Below, in pieces: positions 27,707 to 37,043 of a stretch of 64,000 nt of DNA. The notes beneath the pieces were generated by a model that was given only the letters and a program-made list of their open reading frames with translations, did not search any database and was not told the origin of the DNA. The translations under genes and the position numbers were made by a program. Source of the DNA: Collimonas fungivorans Ter331 (GTDB taxonomy: Bacteria; Pseudomonadota; Gammaproteobacteria; Burkholderiales; Burkholderiaceae_D); the NCBI RefSeq assembly GCF_000221045.1, contig NC_015856.1, forward strand, positions 5,122,899 through 5,186,898, read 5' to 3'. Each line of letters starts with the position of its first letter. Within the stretch, counting starts at the first letter, position 1.

Positions 27707-28741
27707 TCAGGTGCTGCTGCGTATCGCCAGTTTGAAGCCGAGGTCGACGCTGGTGGTTTCCGGCGTCTCGTGCCTGAGCAGCTTGATCAATAACTGGGCG
27801 GCGGTAAAGCCGATGTCGTAGCGCGGCGTGACGATCGTGGTGATGCCGGGATTGGCGAAGGCCGACCACGGCAAATCGTTGAAACCGGCGATCGCCATCT
27901 GGCCCGGCACCGACAGGCCGCGCCGCTGGCACTCGAACAGGACGCCCAGCGCCAGGTCGTCGTTGCAGCAGAACACCGCATCGCAGGCTGGCGTCTGCTG
28001 CAGGATCTGGCCCAGCATCTTGGTGCCCAGCTCCACCGTCGACGGCGCCGGCGTCAGCACCTCGATATCGGGGTTGATGCCGGCTTCCGACAAAGCCTTG
28101 CGAAAACCGTGGCGGCGTTTCATCATGCGCGGATCAAGCTGGGCGCCGAGGAAACCGGGCTGGCGGTAGCCGCGTTCGATCAGATGGCGGGCGATGCTGT
28201 AGCCCGCTTCTTCATGCGAAAAGCCGACCGTGACTTCGCCGTTTTCCGGGTTCAGGTCGAACATGCGCACGGCCGGCACATTGTGCGTCGCCAGCTGCTC
28301 GCGCAGCGCATCCTGCTGTTCTATGCCGCTCAGCAAAAAACCGTCCGGCGCATGCGCCAGGTAAGTGCTGATCAGCTGGCTTTCCTTTTCCGGCGAATAG
28401 CTGCTTTCGCCGATCAGGAATTTATAGCCGTGCTGGTTCAGGCTGTCGCGGATCCCGGTCAGCGTGTCGACGAATACGGAATTGCTGAGCGACGGCACGA
28501 TGACGCCGATCACCTGCGACTTGGCCGACGCCAGCGTGCTGGCGGCCTGGTTCGGCACATAACCGAGCTGCTTGATCGCCGCCGCAATGCGGTCGCGCGC
28601 TTCCAGCTGCACCAGCGCCGGAGTTTTCAGTGCGCGCGATACGGTCATCGGGCTGACCCGCGCCAGGCGTGCGACATCGACGATGGTTACCCTGCCGCTG
28701 GCGCGGCTGTGGCGTTGTGGTTTGAGTTCCTGGCTGGTCAT
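27707..28741 (-). CDS. LacI-family regulator, GntR-like (gluconate operon repressor)
   Basis: About 344 residues. An N-terminal LacI HTH (VTIVDVARLARVSPMTVSRAL) with hinge region, then a type I periplasmic-binding-type effector core. Text such as LASAKSQVIGVIVPSLSNSVF and FNDLPWSAFANPGITTIVTP resembles GntR of the gluconate branch. It is divergent from a gluconokinase gene, and a perfect LacI-type operator lies between them. ATG at 28741 is assumed; an in-frame TTG six codons earlier with AGAGAG upstream is a real alternative. Confidence 0.88.
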   Translation of the reverse strand: MTSQELKPQRHSRASGRVTIVDVARLARVSPMTVSRALKTPALVQLEARDRIAAAIKQLGYVPNQAASTLASAKSQVIGVIVPSLSNSVFVDTLTGIRDSLNQHGYKFLIGESSYSPEKESQLISTYLAHAPDGFLLSGIEQQDALREQLATHNVPAVRMFDLNPENGEVTVGFSHEEAGYSIARHLIERGYRQPGFLGAQLDPRMMKRRHGFRKALSEAGINPDIEVLTPAPSTVELGTKMLGQILQQTPACDAVFCCNDDLALGVLFECQRRGLSVPGQMAIAGFNDLPWSAFANPGITTIVTPRYDIGFTAAQLLIKLLRHETPETTSVDLGFKLAIRSST

Positions 28742-29113
28742 GGTAACAATGGCATTCAATAGGTCTCTCTACATTTAGCTCGCTGCTGCCGGCTTGTTCA
28801 TTATTCAGCCAGATTCCAGTCATGTATGCCGGGCAATGGAATCTTGTTCATTTAGCTAGCAGCAATGTTACACGCAAGCCGTCCGGCATTGTCATAGTTT
28901 CCTTGGAGTAAGGATACTAGCAAGGTGCAATATTGCTTTCTGTTGTCTTTCTGTTGTATTAGAGACGTAATGTTAGCGCTAACATGTGGTGTATGATTGC
29001 GGCCACGCGCCGCCGCCGGCAAGTACTACAATGAAACGGGCGCGGCACACGGCTGTCCAGGCAGGACAGCTGCTCATTATTGGTCGCTTACTCATTTCAT
29101 CACGAGGTAGTTC
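28742..29113. promoter_or_regulatory. Divergent regulatory gap, lacI-type gene and gluconokinase
   Basis: About 370 bp without a gene. It holds one clear operator (28970-28985) and AT-rich promoter-like DNA just before it. A CTTGTTCATT sequence occurs twice (about 28792 and 28850) and could be a second regulatory motif. No small ORF with a good ribosome site was seen. Confidence 0.6.
28970..28985. promoter_or_regulatory. LacI/GntR-type operator palindrome
   Basis: ATGTTAGCGCTAACAT is a perfect 16-bp palindrome with the central CG step typical of LacI-family sites, similar to the GntR operator consensus. It is 128 bp upstream of the gluconokinase start, a place where it could overlap that promoter or its activator region. 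Confidence 0.8.
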
Positions 29114-30682
29114 ATGCAACACCAGCCAGAATACATGCTCGGCGTAGATATCGGCACCACCAGCACCAAGGCGGTGCTGTTCACCACCCAAGGACAGGTA
29201 GTGGCGCAGCACGCGGTGGAATACCCGCTGCTGTGCACCACGCCAGGCATGGCAGAACAAGATCCGCTGCAGATTTACGATGCGGTGCTGAGCGCGATCA
29301 AGAACGCGGTGGGCAACGCAGCCGGCAAGAACGGCGTCGAGGCCGCACAGATAAAGCTGGTGTCCTTCAGCGCCGCCATGCATAGCGTGATCGCGGTCGG
29401 CCAGGACGGCGCGCTGCTGAGCAACAGCATCACCTGGGGCGACAACCGCGCCGGCGCTTGGGCCAACCGCATCCGCGACGAGCTCGGCGGCCATGAAATC
29501 TACCTGCGCACTGGCACCCCTATCCATCCGATGTCGCCGCTATGCAAGATCATGTGGCTGCGTCACGACCAGCCGCAGCTGTTTGCGCGCACCGCGCGCT
29601 TTGTCGGCGTCAAGGAATATGTGCTGTATCGCCTGTTCGGCGATTGGCTGGTCGATCATTCGATCGCCTCCGCCACCGGCATGTTCAACCTGCAGCAGCT
29701 CGATTGGGACCAGGGCGCGCTGGAGCTGCTCGGCATCGGCCCGCAGCACTTGTCGACACTGGTGCCGACCACCCACCACCTGAGCGGCCTGGCGCCGGCC
29801 ATGGCGCAGCAGCTGGGCCTGGCGCCGGCGACGCCGTTCGTGATCGGCGCCAACGACGGCGTGCTGTCCAACCTCGGCGTCAATGCCATCGGCCCGGGCC
29901 AGGTCGCGGTCACCATCGGCACTTCGGGAGCGATGCGGACCGTGATCGACAAGCCGTTAACCGATCCTTCCGGCCGCACTTTCTGTTATGCCCTGACCGC
30001 CAAACACTGGGTAGTCGGCGGCCCCACCAACAACGGCGGCAGTATTTTCCACTGGGTGCGCGACGAGCTGGCGACCGCCGAAGCCGCCGCCGCCAAGGCC
30101 GCCGGCCTCGATCCTTACGATGCCTTGACCAACATCGCCGAGGGCGTCAGCGCCGGCGCCGAAGGATTGCTGTTCCATCCTTACCTGGCGGGCGAACGTG
30201 CACCGTTATGGAATGCCGACGCGCGCGGTTCCTATTTCGGCCTGGCGACGCATCACGGTAAGCCGCACATGATCCGGGCCGCGCTGGAAGGCGTGATTTT
30301 CAGCCTGTACAGCATCCTGCCGGCGGTCGAAGACCTGATCGGGCCGACCACCCACATGATGGCGACCGGCGGTTTCGCCCGTTCGTCGTTGTGGCGGCAG
30401 ATGATGGCGGATATTTTCGAACGTGAAGTGGTGGTGCCGGAAAGCGTCGAATCGTCCTGCCTCGGCGCCGCCGTGCTCGGCCTGTATGCGCTGGGCAAAG
30501 TCGATTCGCTGGACGTCATCGGCGGCATGGTCGGCTCAACCCACCGCCATGTGCCGATTGCGGAAAACGTCGCGCTATATCGCCGTTTGTGGCCGATCTA
30601 TGCGGCTATTCCCAAGCAGCTGGAGCAGCAATACCGGCTGCTGTCGCAGTTCCAGCGCGAGACGGCGGCCTCGCCGTCCTGA
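29114..30682 (+). CDS. Gluconokinase-type FGGY carbohydrate kinase
   Basis: A 522-residue FGGY kinase. Domain one starts with the phosphate-binding DIGTTSTKAVLFTTQG; domain two has VIGANDGVLSNLGVNAIGPG, VTIGTSGAMRTV and MATGGFARSSLWRQMMADIF, the ATP site. The TPIHPMSPLCKIMWLR segment is characteristic of Bacillus-type gluconokinase rather than xylulokinase. It phosphorylates gluconate to 6-phosphogluconate for the Entner-Doudoroff or pentose phosphate route. The GntR-like regulator next door and a gluconate-type dehydrogenase at 37 kb support the assignment. GAGG stands 6 nt before the ATG. Confidence 0.87.
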   Translation: MQHQPEYMLGVDIGTTSTKAVLFTTQGQVVAQHAVEYPLLCTTPGMAEQDPLQIYDAVLSAIKNAVGNAAGKNGVEAAQIKLVSFSAAMHSVIAVGQDGALLSNSITWGDNRAGAWANRIRDELGGHEIYLRTGTPIHPMSPLCKIMWLRHDQPQLFARTARFVGVKEYVLYRLFGDWLVDHSIASATGMFNLQQLDWDQGALELLGIGPQHLSTLVPTTHHLSGLAPAMAQQLGLAPATPFVIGANDGVLSNLGVNAIGPGQVAVTIGTSGAMRTVIDKPLTDPSGRTFCYALTAKHWVVGGPTNNGGSIFHWVRDELATAEAAAAKAAGLDPYDALTNIAEGVSAGAEGLLFHPYLAGERAPLWNADARGSYFGLATHHGKPHMIRAALEGVIFSLYSILPAVEDLIGPTTHMMATGGFARSSLWRQMMADIFEREVVVPESVESSCLGAAVLGLYALGKVDSLDVIGGMVGSTHRHVPIAENVALYRRLWPIYAAIPKQLEQQYRLLSQFQRETAASPS

Positions 30683-30685
30683 ACC

Positions 30686-30763
30686 GTAGGGTGGGCACCT
30701 GTGCCCACGCCGACCTATGCGCATCTGCAGTCACGCGTGGGCAAAAAAACCTGCCCACCCTAC
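30686..30763. repeat. REP/BIME-like palindromic element, copy 2
   Basis: Starts GTAGGGTGGGCAC, ends TGCCCACCCTAC, with an inner TCACGCGTGGGCA. It lies directly after the gluconokinase stop and just before the stop of the convergent LysR gene, the shortest-loop copy but one. Confidence 0.85.
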
Positions 30764-30768
30764 CGGTC

Positions 30769-31734
30769 TTAGTCTTCGTCTTCCGGATCGATCAGGCTGA
30801 ATTTCTCGTGGGCGGTTTCGCTCAAGTGCCCGCGCAGCCACTTGTGCGCCGGATTGCGGGAATCCCGCTCGTGCCACAACATGTCGACATGGACCGCCGG
30901 CGTCGGGAACGGCAGCTCGCGCGCCACCAGTTCCTCGGTCATGCCGGTGGCGCCGATCAGGTGGCGCGGCAAGACCGTCAGCAGGTCGGAACTGGCGACC
31001 ACCCGGCCGGCCGTGAAGAATTGATTGACGGTCAGCAGGATGCGCCGTTCGCGTCCCATCGCCGCCAGGGTTTCATCGATCAGGCCATGCGCGCGGCCGG
31101 AAAAACTGACCAGCAAATGATGCGAAGCGCAGTAATTGTCCAGGGTCAGCACCTGATTGGCCAGCGGATGGTTCTTGTGCATCACGCAGACATATTCGCC
31201 GGTGTACAGCCGCTCATGATGGATCGGTGATGCGCTGGTGGTCTGGCCGCCGGCCAGCTGCGCTGCGACGCCGGGGAAAAAACCCACCGCCAGGTCGACA
31301 TCGCCGCGCAGCAGCATCTGGCGCGGATCGCGGGTGGTCAGCGGCACCATGCGCAGGTTCAGCTGCGGCGCGTCGCGCTCGATGGTGCGCACCAGCCCCG
31401 GCAGCCATAGCGCAGCGGTAGCGTCCGCCATCGCCATCTGGAAAGTGGTGTGGGCGCGCGAGACATCGAATGTCTCCGGCGTGATTGCGGTTTCCAGGTC
31501 GGTCAGCGCACGCCTGACCACCGGCCACAATTCTTCGGCATGCTGGGTCGGCTTGACGCCGTGCGCGGTGCGGATCAGCAGCTCGTCGTTGAGGGTGTCG
31601 CGCAGGCGTTTCAAGGCGTTCGACACGGCCGGCTGGGTCATCGCCAGCCGGCTGGCGGCGCGCGTCAGGTTCTGCTCGGTCATGACGGCGTCGAAGACAC
31701 GCAGCAGGTTCAGGTCAAGCGTCAGGAAGCTCAT
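30769..31734 (-). CDS. LysR-family transcriptional regulator (NodD/LeuO-like branch)
   Basis: A 321-residue LysR protein beginning MSFLTLDLNLLRVFDAVMTE, followed by a winged HTH (LTRAASRLAMTQPAVSNALK) and an effector domain. The LDLNLLRVFDAV opening and the GVKPTQHAEEL segment place it in the NodD/NahR-like branch that often senses aromatic compounds. No obvious divergent target is adjacent: the upstream 390 bp is followed by two tiny plus-strand genes. The REP copy 2 abuts its stop. Confidence 0.9.
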   Translation of the reverse strand: MSFLTLDLNLLRVFDAVMTEQNLTRAASRLAMTQPAVSNALKRLRDTLNDELLIRTAHGVKPTQHAEELWPVVRRALTDLETAITPETFDVSRAHTTFQMAMADATAALWLPGLVRTIERDAPQLNLRMVPLTTRDPRQMLLRGDVDLAVGFFPGVAAQLAGGQTTSASPIHHERLYTGEYVCVMHKNHPLANQVLTLDNYCASHHLLVSFSGRAHGLIDETLAAMGRERRILLTVNQFFTAGRVVASSDLLTVLPRHLIGATGMTEELVARELPFPTPAVHVDMLWHERDSRNPAHKWLRGHLSETAHEKFSLIDPEDED

Positions 31735-32125
31735 GGTTGGATCTATCGTTAATTATTTTTAGATGGAATATGGCGCCGGCAAATTTAGCTGGAAGCAACA
31801 TTCACAGATTTTATAACTGTTATATGAAAGCGCAATGACAGATTTCAAGTGTGGCGAAAATATTGCGTCACAACATAAAACGCATATCAAGCTGGATTAT
31901 GTCTGAGACACGCAATTATTGCCGAGCTGAAACCAAGGCAAACCGGCCGATTGCTCGTCAGCTTTATCTTACACATATTGTCTTAACGACGACACGAGGG
32001 ACATCCTTTAACAGTGATCGAACATTATTCGTTGAACACATAACTGATATCCAAAATCAGAATTGGATAGCTCCCTAAGTAGTGAATATACTGCAATGCA
32101 ACATCATCAAGAAAGAGTAGTTGTT
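31735..32125. other. AT-rich gap without a recognisable gene
   Basis: About 390 bp of lower GC than neighbouring coding DNA between the LysR gene and the two tiny genes. Open frames here lack ribosome sites or family features. It likely holds the LysR promoter and that of the downstream small genes; a promoter-like TTGGATAG...TGAATATACT stretch ends about 35 bp before the first small ORF. Confidence 0.5.
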
Positions 32126-32443
32126 ATGTCTGTATTCGCTTTTGCCCTGCCGGCTGAAATCGCTTTGTTCGACGCATCGGCCCTGCTTGCCGCCGCTGCC
32201 GCCGCATTGCGGCCATTGCTGGGGCTGGGAGCGCTGGCGACCTTGATGGTGTATTTCAAACCGCTCTGGATGGGGATCTTGCGTGCAGCACTGATGTTGA
32301 TCAAGCCACGCAAATCGCTGGAACAGCGAATTGCCCGCAGCAAGTTCAGAGGACAGCAATTGATACGCCGCATGGCGAACGACCATGCCTCCAGCCAGCC
32401 TAACCTGGCTGCCGAGCTGCGATTGCTGGCCGGTCGCGATTGA
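32126..32443 (+). CDS. Small membrane-associated protein of unknown function
   Basis: A 105-residue protein starting MSVFAFALPAEIALFDASAL. Residues 5-50 form one long Ala/Leu-rich hydrophobic stretch, probably one or two membrane helices, followed by a basic amphipathic tail with many Lys/Arg (LIKPRKSLEQRIARSKFRGQ). No known domain recognised. ATG at 32126 follows AAAGAG by 8 nt; an earlier in-frame ATG at 32096 lacks a good site. A 37-residue gene follows 29 bp later, so the two are probably one transcript ending at the terminator at 32641. Confidence 0.65.
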   Translation: MSVFAFALPAEIALFDASALLAAAAAALRPLLGLGALATLMVYFKPLWMGILRAALMLIKPRKSLEQRIARSKFRGQQLIRRMANDHASSQPNLAAELRLLAGRD

Positions 32444-32472
32444 TTATTGTTAATAACCACGAGGAGTTTGCC

Positions 32473-32586
32473 ATGCACCAATACATTTACCATGACGAAG
32501 ACGGTTTCCCGACTTTCGCGGTGCTGCAATGGCTGCGTGCCATGGCAACGCGCGTTCTGGCCTGGATGGGTCTGAACGGCCTGTAA
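32473..32586 (+). CDS. 37-residue small protein
   Basis: ATG at 32473 with an excellent SD (GAGGAG at 32461-32466) encodes MHQYIYHDEDGFPTFAVLQW and then LRAMATRVLAWMGLNGL. The first half is acidic/aromatic, the second an amphipathic or membrane-binding helix. It follows the 105-residue gene by 29 bp. No family recognised. Its strong ribosome site and following terminator argue that it is real. Confidence 0.6.
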   Translation: MHQYIYHDEDGFPTFAVLQWLRAMATRVLAWMGLNGL

Positions 32587-32640
32587 AAGCTGTTACCGGA
32601 ATTTTTTGACGTCTCCTCTTTCCTGCGATGGAAGGATTCA

Positions 32641-32674
32641 CCCTGCAGGCTTAGCGCCGGCAGGGATTTTTTTT
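32641..32674 (+). terminator. Terminator after the small-gene pair
   Basis: Stem CCCTGC/GCAGGG with a 13-nt loop followed directly by ATTTTTTTT on the plus strand, 55 bp after the 37-residue ORF. Confidence 0.7.
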
Positions 32675-32682
32675 GCCCGCCC

Positions 32683-32717
32683 ATAAAAAAACGCCCGCAA
32701 GCCGCGGGCGTTTTGTT
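32683..32717 (-). terminator. Terminator of pckG
   Basis: Stem ACGCCCGC/GCGGGCGT (32691-32698 with 32704-32711) followed on the minus strand by seven T; 25 bp beyond the pckG stop. Confidence 0.9.
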
Positions 32718-32740
32718 TTGCGATGCAAGCTATCCAGGCC

Positions 32741-34615
32741 TTACTCGGCCAGGTTTTTCTCCAACGCCAGTTTTACCTTGGCCAGCTGCTGCGGCAAATG
32801 GTGTTTCAGCTTGTCGAACAGCTCTGCATGCAGTTCCGTTTCCGCTTTCCAGGCTGCTTTGTCGATCGCGGTGATGCGCTCGAACTGCTCTTCGCTGAAA
32901 TCCAGGCCTTCCCAGCTCAGGTCAGCGTAGCGCGGCGTCACGCCGAACAGGTGTTCGACCCCGCCCTGCTTGCCGTCGAGCCGGTCCAGCATCCATTTCA
33001 GCACGCGCATGTTGTCGCCGAAGCCAGGCCAGACGAATTTGCCGTCGGCGCCGGTGCGGAACCAGTTGACGCAGAAAATCTTCGGCAGCTCGGCCTGGTT
33101 TGGCTGCGCCAGCTTTTCGCCCAGTGTCAGCCAGTGCTGGAAGTAGTCGCTCATGTTGTAGCCGATGAACGGCAGCATGGCGAACGGATCGCGCCGCACC
33201 ACGCCTTGCTGGCCGGCAGCGGCGGCGGTGGTTTCCGAACCCATGGTGGCGGCCATGTAGACGCCTTCTACCCAGTTGCGTGCTTCCGTCACCAGCGGCA
33301 CGGTGGTGGAGCGGCGGCCGCCGAAAATGAAGGCTGAGATCGGCACGCCGGCCGGATCGTCCCAGGCGGCGTCGATCACCGGGTTCTGGGTCGCCGCCAC
33401 GGTGAAGCGTGCATTCGGATGGGCCGCCTTGGCGCCGGTTTCCTTGGCGATGGCCGGCGTCCAGTCCTTGCCCTGCCAGTCGATCAGGTGCGCCGGCGCG
33501 GTGCTGCTCATGCCTTCCCACCAGACATCGCCGTCGTCGGTCAGCGCGACGTTGGTGAAGATGGTGTTTTCGCGCAGCGAAGCCATGCAGTTGTAGTTGG
33601 TCTTGTCATTGGTGCCAGGCGCAACGCCGAAATAGCCGGCTTCCGGATTGATCGCATACAGGCGGCCGTCGGCGCCCGGCTTGATCCAGGCGATGTCGTC
33701 GCCGATGGTGGTGACTTTCCAGCCTTCAAAACCGGCAGGCGGAATCAGCATGGCGAAATTGGTCTTACCGCAGGCCGACGGGAAAGCCGCCGCGACATAG
33801 TGTTTCTTGCCAGGTTTACCATTTACTGCGGGCGATTCGACGCCGAGGATCAGCATGTGTTCCGCCAGCCAGCCTTGGTCGCGGCCCATGGTCGAGGCGA
33901 TGCGCAGGGCGAAGCATTTTTTGCCGAGCAGCGCATTGCCGCCGTAACCTGAACCGTAGGACCAGATTTCACGGGTTTCCGGGTAGTGGACGATGTACTT
34001 GGTCGGGTTGCAAGGCCAGGCCACATCTTTCTGGCCGGCTGCCAGCGGCGCGCCGACGCTGTGCACGCAAGGCACGAACTCGCCGTCGCTGCCGAGAACG
34101 TCATACACAGCCTTGCCCATGCGCGTCATGATGCGCATGTTGACGGCGACGTACGGCGAATCGGACAGCTCGACGCCGATGTGCGCAATCGGCGAACCCA
34201 GCGGGCCCATCGAAAACGGCACCACATACATGGTGCGGCCCTGCATGCAGCCGTCGAACAAGCCGTGCAGCGTCTTGCGCATTTCAGCAGGGTCGGTCCA
34301 GTTGTTGGTCGGGCCGGCGTCTTCTTCTTTTGCCGAGCAGATGAAGGTGCGGTCTTCGACGCGCGCCACGTCGGACGGATCGGAACAGGCCAGGTAGCTG
34401 TTCGGGCGTTTTTCCTGGTTCAGCTTTTTCATGGTGCCGGCAGCTACCATTTCGCTGCACAGGCGATCGTATTCGGCTTGCGAACCGTCGCACCAGTAGA
34501 TGCGGTCAGGTTTGGTCAGCGCGGCGACTTCGGCCACCCAGTTGATCAGCTTCTGCTGTTTGACGAATGCCGGGGCGTTGATTGCGGCGATGCCGCCCAT
34601 AAGGGGTTGATTCAT
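32741..34615 (-). CDS. pckG: Phosphoenolpyruvate carboxykinase, GTP type
   Basis: A 624-residue GTP-dependent [20 protein letters not shown] is the kinase-1a P-loop with the reactive Cys, [12 protein letters not shown] and the GDDIAWI metal site are also present, and the N-terminal [21 protein letters not shown] is family-typical. It turns oxaloacetate and GTP into PEP and CO2, the first step of gluconeogenesis, consistent with growth on amino acids and organic acids. ATG at 34615 is set by GGAGG about 8 nt upstream. It stands alone with its own terminator. Confidence 0.96.
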   Translation of the reverse strand: MNQPLMGGIAAINAPAFVKQQKLINWVAEVAALTKPDRIYWCDGSQAEYDRLCSEMVAAGTMKKLNQEKRPNSYLACSDPSDVARVEDRTFICSAKEEDAGPTNNWTDPAEMRKTLHGLFDGCMQGRTMYVVPFSMGPLGSPIAHIGVELSDSPYVAVNMRIMTRMGKAVYDVLGSDGEFVPCVHSVGAPLAAGQKDVAWPCNPTKYIVHYPETREIWSYGSGYGGNALLGKKCFALRIASTMGRDQGWLAEHMLILGVESPAVNGKPGKKHYVAAAFPSACGKTNFAMLIPPAGFEGWKVTTIGDDIAWIKPGADGRLYAINPEAGYFGVAPGTNDKTNYNCMASLRENTIFTNVALTDDGDVWWEGMSSTAPAHLIDWQGKDWTPAIAKETGAKAAHPNARFTVAATQNPVIDAAWDDPAGVPISAFIFGGRRSTTVPLVTEARNWVEGVYMAATMGSETTAAAAGQQGVVRRDPFAMLPFIGYNMSDYFQHWLTLGEKLAQPNQAELPKIFCVNWFRTGADGKFVWPGFGDNMRVLKWMLDRLDGKQGGVEHLFGVTPRYADLSWEGLDFSEEQFERITAIDKAAWKAETELHAELFDKLKHHLPQQLAKVKLALEKNLAE

Positions 34616-35054
34616 GAAAACTACCTCCAATACCAATAAAGAAATCTGTTTCTTGCCTTCCTCTTGCCAGCGGGCTGCGCCTGGCTGGCGCGCCGTGTCG
34701 GTCGGCTGAATCCTGGTGCGTTTGCTGCGGGCTATCCGCAATCTGTTGCGTGACCGCAGGCAGCAAAAAATGAAATAATGGGCCGGGTTAGTCTCGTTTA
34801 CAAATCTACAGGCACCGTGCGGGTTTTACTGCAGGCCTTACTGTGATTCAGGCCGCACACCATGGTCGATATCGCCTGTCTGCTCCGGAAAACTGTATTC
34901 ATCCCGGAAAAAGTGGGCCGATTGTACACCCGATTTGTAGTGAAATTGACCAACCATTGTAGTAAGGTATTTCCCATTTTCCGGATGCTGTTGCTTTATT
35001 ACGTGGCAGCCTTTTTTCCTTATTTTTTTATCACATTTACAGCATGGAAGCCCT
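34616..35054. other. Divergent intergenic region, pckG / 2-hydroxyacid dehydrogenase
   Basis: About 440 bp without a convincing gene. It must hold the promoters of pckG (leftward) and the dehydrogenase (rightward). The right 130 bp is notably T-rich. No clear riboswitch or operator palindrome was found. Confidence 0.5.
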
Positions 35055-36047
35055 ATGAAAATTGCCGTACTGGATGATTATCAAGACAGCGTCCGCCATC
35101 TCGACAGCTTCAGATTATTGGATGGCCACGACGTCAAAGTGTTCAATAATTCCGCGCGCGGTGTTGGCCAGCTGGCAATCCGCCTGGCCGATTTTGAAGC
35201 GCTGGTGCTGATCCGCGAACGCAGCAGTTTTTCCCGGGCGCTGCTGCAAAAACTACCCAAGCTGAAACTGATTTCGCAGACCGGAAAAGTCAGCGGCCAT
35301 ATCGATGTCGAAGCAGCTACCGAATGCGGCATCGCCATCGTCGAAGGCATCGGCGATCCGACCGCGCCGGCCGAACTGACCTGGGCCCTGATCATGGCCG
35401 CCAGCCGCCGCATCCCGCGTTATGTCAGCAACCTGCAGCAGGGACAGTGGCAATCGGTGTCGGCGATACCGCGAAACGATGTGCTGGGCACCGTGCTCAA
35501 GGGGCGCACGCTGGCGATCTGGGGTTATGGAAAAATCGGCCGCATGATTGCCGGCTACGGCAAGGCGTTCGGCATGCGGGTGCTGGTATGGGGCCGCGAG
35601 GCCAGCCTGGCCGCCGCGCAGAAAGATGGCTATGAAGCGGCGGCCTCGAAACAGCAGTTTTTCGCTGAAGCCGATGTGCTGTCGCTGCACCTGCGCCTGA
35701 ACGATGCGACGCGCGGCATTGTCGAGGCGGCCGACCTGGCCTTGATGAAATCCAGCGCCATTTTTGTCAACACCAGCCGCGCCGAGCTGGTTGCCGAGGG
35801 CGCGCTGGAGCCGGCCTTGCAGCAGGGCCGGCCCGGTTTTGCCGCGCTGGATGTGTTTGAAACCGAGCCTCTGGCGCCGGATTCGCCGCTGCTGCGGATG
35901 GAGAATGTGCTGGCTTCACCGCACCTGGGTTATGTCGAAAAAGACAGTTACGAGCTGTACTTTCGGATCGCATTTCAGAATGTGCTGGATTTCGCCGGCG
36001 GCGCGCCCAAGAATGTCCTGAATCCGGACGCGCTGCTGCCAAAATAA
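35055..36047 (+). CDS. D-2-hydroxyacid dehydrogenase family protein
   Basis: A 330-residue NAD(P)-dependent D-2-hydroxyacid dehydrogenase. The Rossmann motif IWGYGKIGRMIAGYGKAFGM is mid-protein, SRAELVAEGAL includes the substrate Arg, DVFETEPL holds the catalytic Glu, and SPHLGYVEKDSYELYF the catalytic His. The start LDDYQD and RERSSFSRALLQKLPKLKLI is typical of the phosphoglycerate dehydrogenase-like subgroup often found in sugar-acid or malate-type metabolism. The substrate is not predictable. GGAAG precedes the ATG by 5 nt; REP copy 3 abuts the stop. Confidence 0.88.
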   Translation: MKIAVLDDYQDSVRHLDSFRLLDGHDVKVFNNSARGVGQLAIRLADFEALVLIRERSSFSRALLQKLPKLKLISQTGKVSGHIDVEAATECGIAIVEGIGDPTAPAELTWALIMAASRRIPRYVSNLQQGQWQSVSAIPRNDVLGTVLKGRTLAIWGYGKIGRMIAGYGKAFGMRVLVWGREASLAAAQKDGYEAAASKQQFFAEADVLSLHLRLNDATRGIVEAADLALMKSSAIFVNTSRAELVAEGALEPALQQGRPGFAALDVFETEPLAPDSPLLRMENVLASPHLGYVEKDSYELYFRIAFQNVLDFAGGAPKNVLNPDALLPK

Positions 36048-36049
36048 TC

Positions 36050-36123
36050 GTAGGGTGGGCATGTAATGCCCACCCTGATGTAGATGATACGGCGACCGCG
36101 TGGGCACACTGTGCCCACCCTAC
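36050..36123. repeat. REP/BIME-like palindromic element, copy 3
   Basis: GTAGGGTGGGCATGTAATGCCCACCCT is followed by CGCGTGGGCACACTGTGCCCACCCTAC, i.e. two adjacent hairpins. Starts 3 bp after the dehydrogenase stop and ends 10 bp before the stop of the convergent hypothetical gene. Confidence 0.85.
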
Positions 36124-36132
36124 AGCAAGCGC

Positions 36133-36888
36133 TCAGTCGTCGTCGCCGGCGCCGCTGGGCAGGATCAGCTTGTTCAGGCGCGCTGCCGGCGCCGCCAGCG
36201 TGGTGTCGCGCCACATGCCTTGCCAGCCGGGCGGCCATGGCAAAGCCGGGCCGCTGTATTCGGGCACGTTCTTGCGCACCGGGATCACCGGCAGGCTGTC
36301 TGGCATCGGCCCTTCGCTCCAGCCCAGGCTGAAGGCATAGTCCGGCAGCAAGGCGTCGCATACCTTGGCGAACCATGCGCTATGGTCCTCGTCGCGCCCC
36401 AGCGCTTGCGCCAGCCCGTGCGGATCGAACTGCGCCAACGCCCTGGCCAGTTCCGGAATCGCCGCCCCCGGCTGGTCGCCCCAGCCAAGGATCGGATTGA
36501 AATTGTAATCGGCGCCGGAACCGTACCAGCCCTCGCGCCGCGCCCGCTCCATCCAGCTGCGGCGTCCGCAAAACAGGTGCCAGCGCCAGTGCAGGCCGGA
36601 CGGCTTGGGCCAGCTGTACAGGTACAGCCGCTGGTAACCGGCGCGGTGCAGTTCGCGCACCAGCGCCATCAGGCGCGCATGCGGCATGCGGTCCGGCGGC
36701 GCGTGGCGGAACAGGATCGGCTCGCCGTCCGCGTGCTGCACCTCGTCGGTAGACAGGTTCAGGTCCAGCGTCCGCTTCTCGCTGCCGAAGCGCGCAGCGA
36801 CCCAGCCGGTCAGCAGGTTGACTGACGTGATCACGCCATAACCGCGGAAGCGGTGGAAAATGACGGTGCCGGGTGCGATGGGTTTCAT
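36133..36888 (-). CDS. Conserved-looking hypothetical protein, tryptophan/proline-rich
   Basis: About 251 residues starting MKPIAPGTVIFHRFRGYGVI. The N-terminus (VIFHRFRGYGVITSVNLLTGWVAARFG) resembles a small beta-barrel of CarD/Tudor-like type, and the remainder is rich in Trp, Arg and Pro with no signal peptide or membrane segment (YLYSWPKPSGLHWRWHLFCG). No family recognised with confidence. The frame is open upstream, but the ATG at 36888 starts the conserved-looking part. It is convergent with the 2-hydroxyacid dehydrogenase across REP copy 3. Confidence 0.7.
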   Translation of the reverse strand: MKPIAPGTVIFHRFRGYGVITSVNLLTGWVAARFGSEKRTLDLNLSTDEVQHADGEPILFRHAPPDRMPHARLMALVRELHRAGYQRLYLYSWPKPSGLHWRWHLFCGRRSWMERARREGWYGSGADYNFNPILGWGDQPGAAIPELARALAQFDPHGLAQALGRDEDHSAWFAKVCDALLPDYAFSLGWSEGPMPDSLPVIPVRKNVPEYSGPALPWPPGWQGMWRDTTLAAPAARLNKLILPSGAGDDD

Positions 36889-37043
36889 GAGTCGGGATTC
36901 TTGTAAAAAGAGATGAGCGCAGAAATCAAATGTTACCAGTGTAGTCGCTGCGCGCCGTTTTCCTAGGGTTGTCGAAATGCGCAGCAACCATCCGCTTAGC
37001 TTAGTATAATCAGGCAACCCACCAGGCAGAAAGGACTAGCCAC

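Noticed and set aside
34862..35077. A 71-residue frame before the 2-hydroxyacid dehydrogenase
   Set aside because: No ribosome site, overlaps the real start, low-complexity T-rich DNA.
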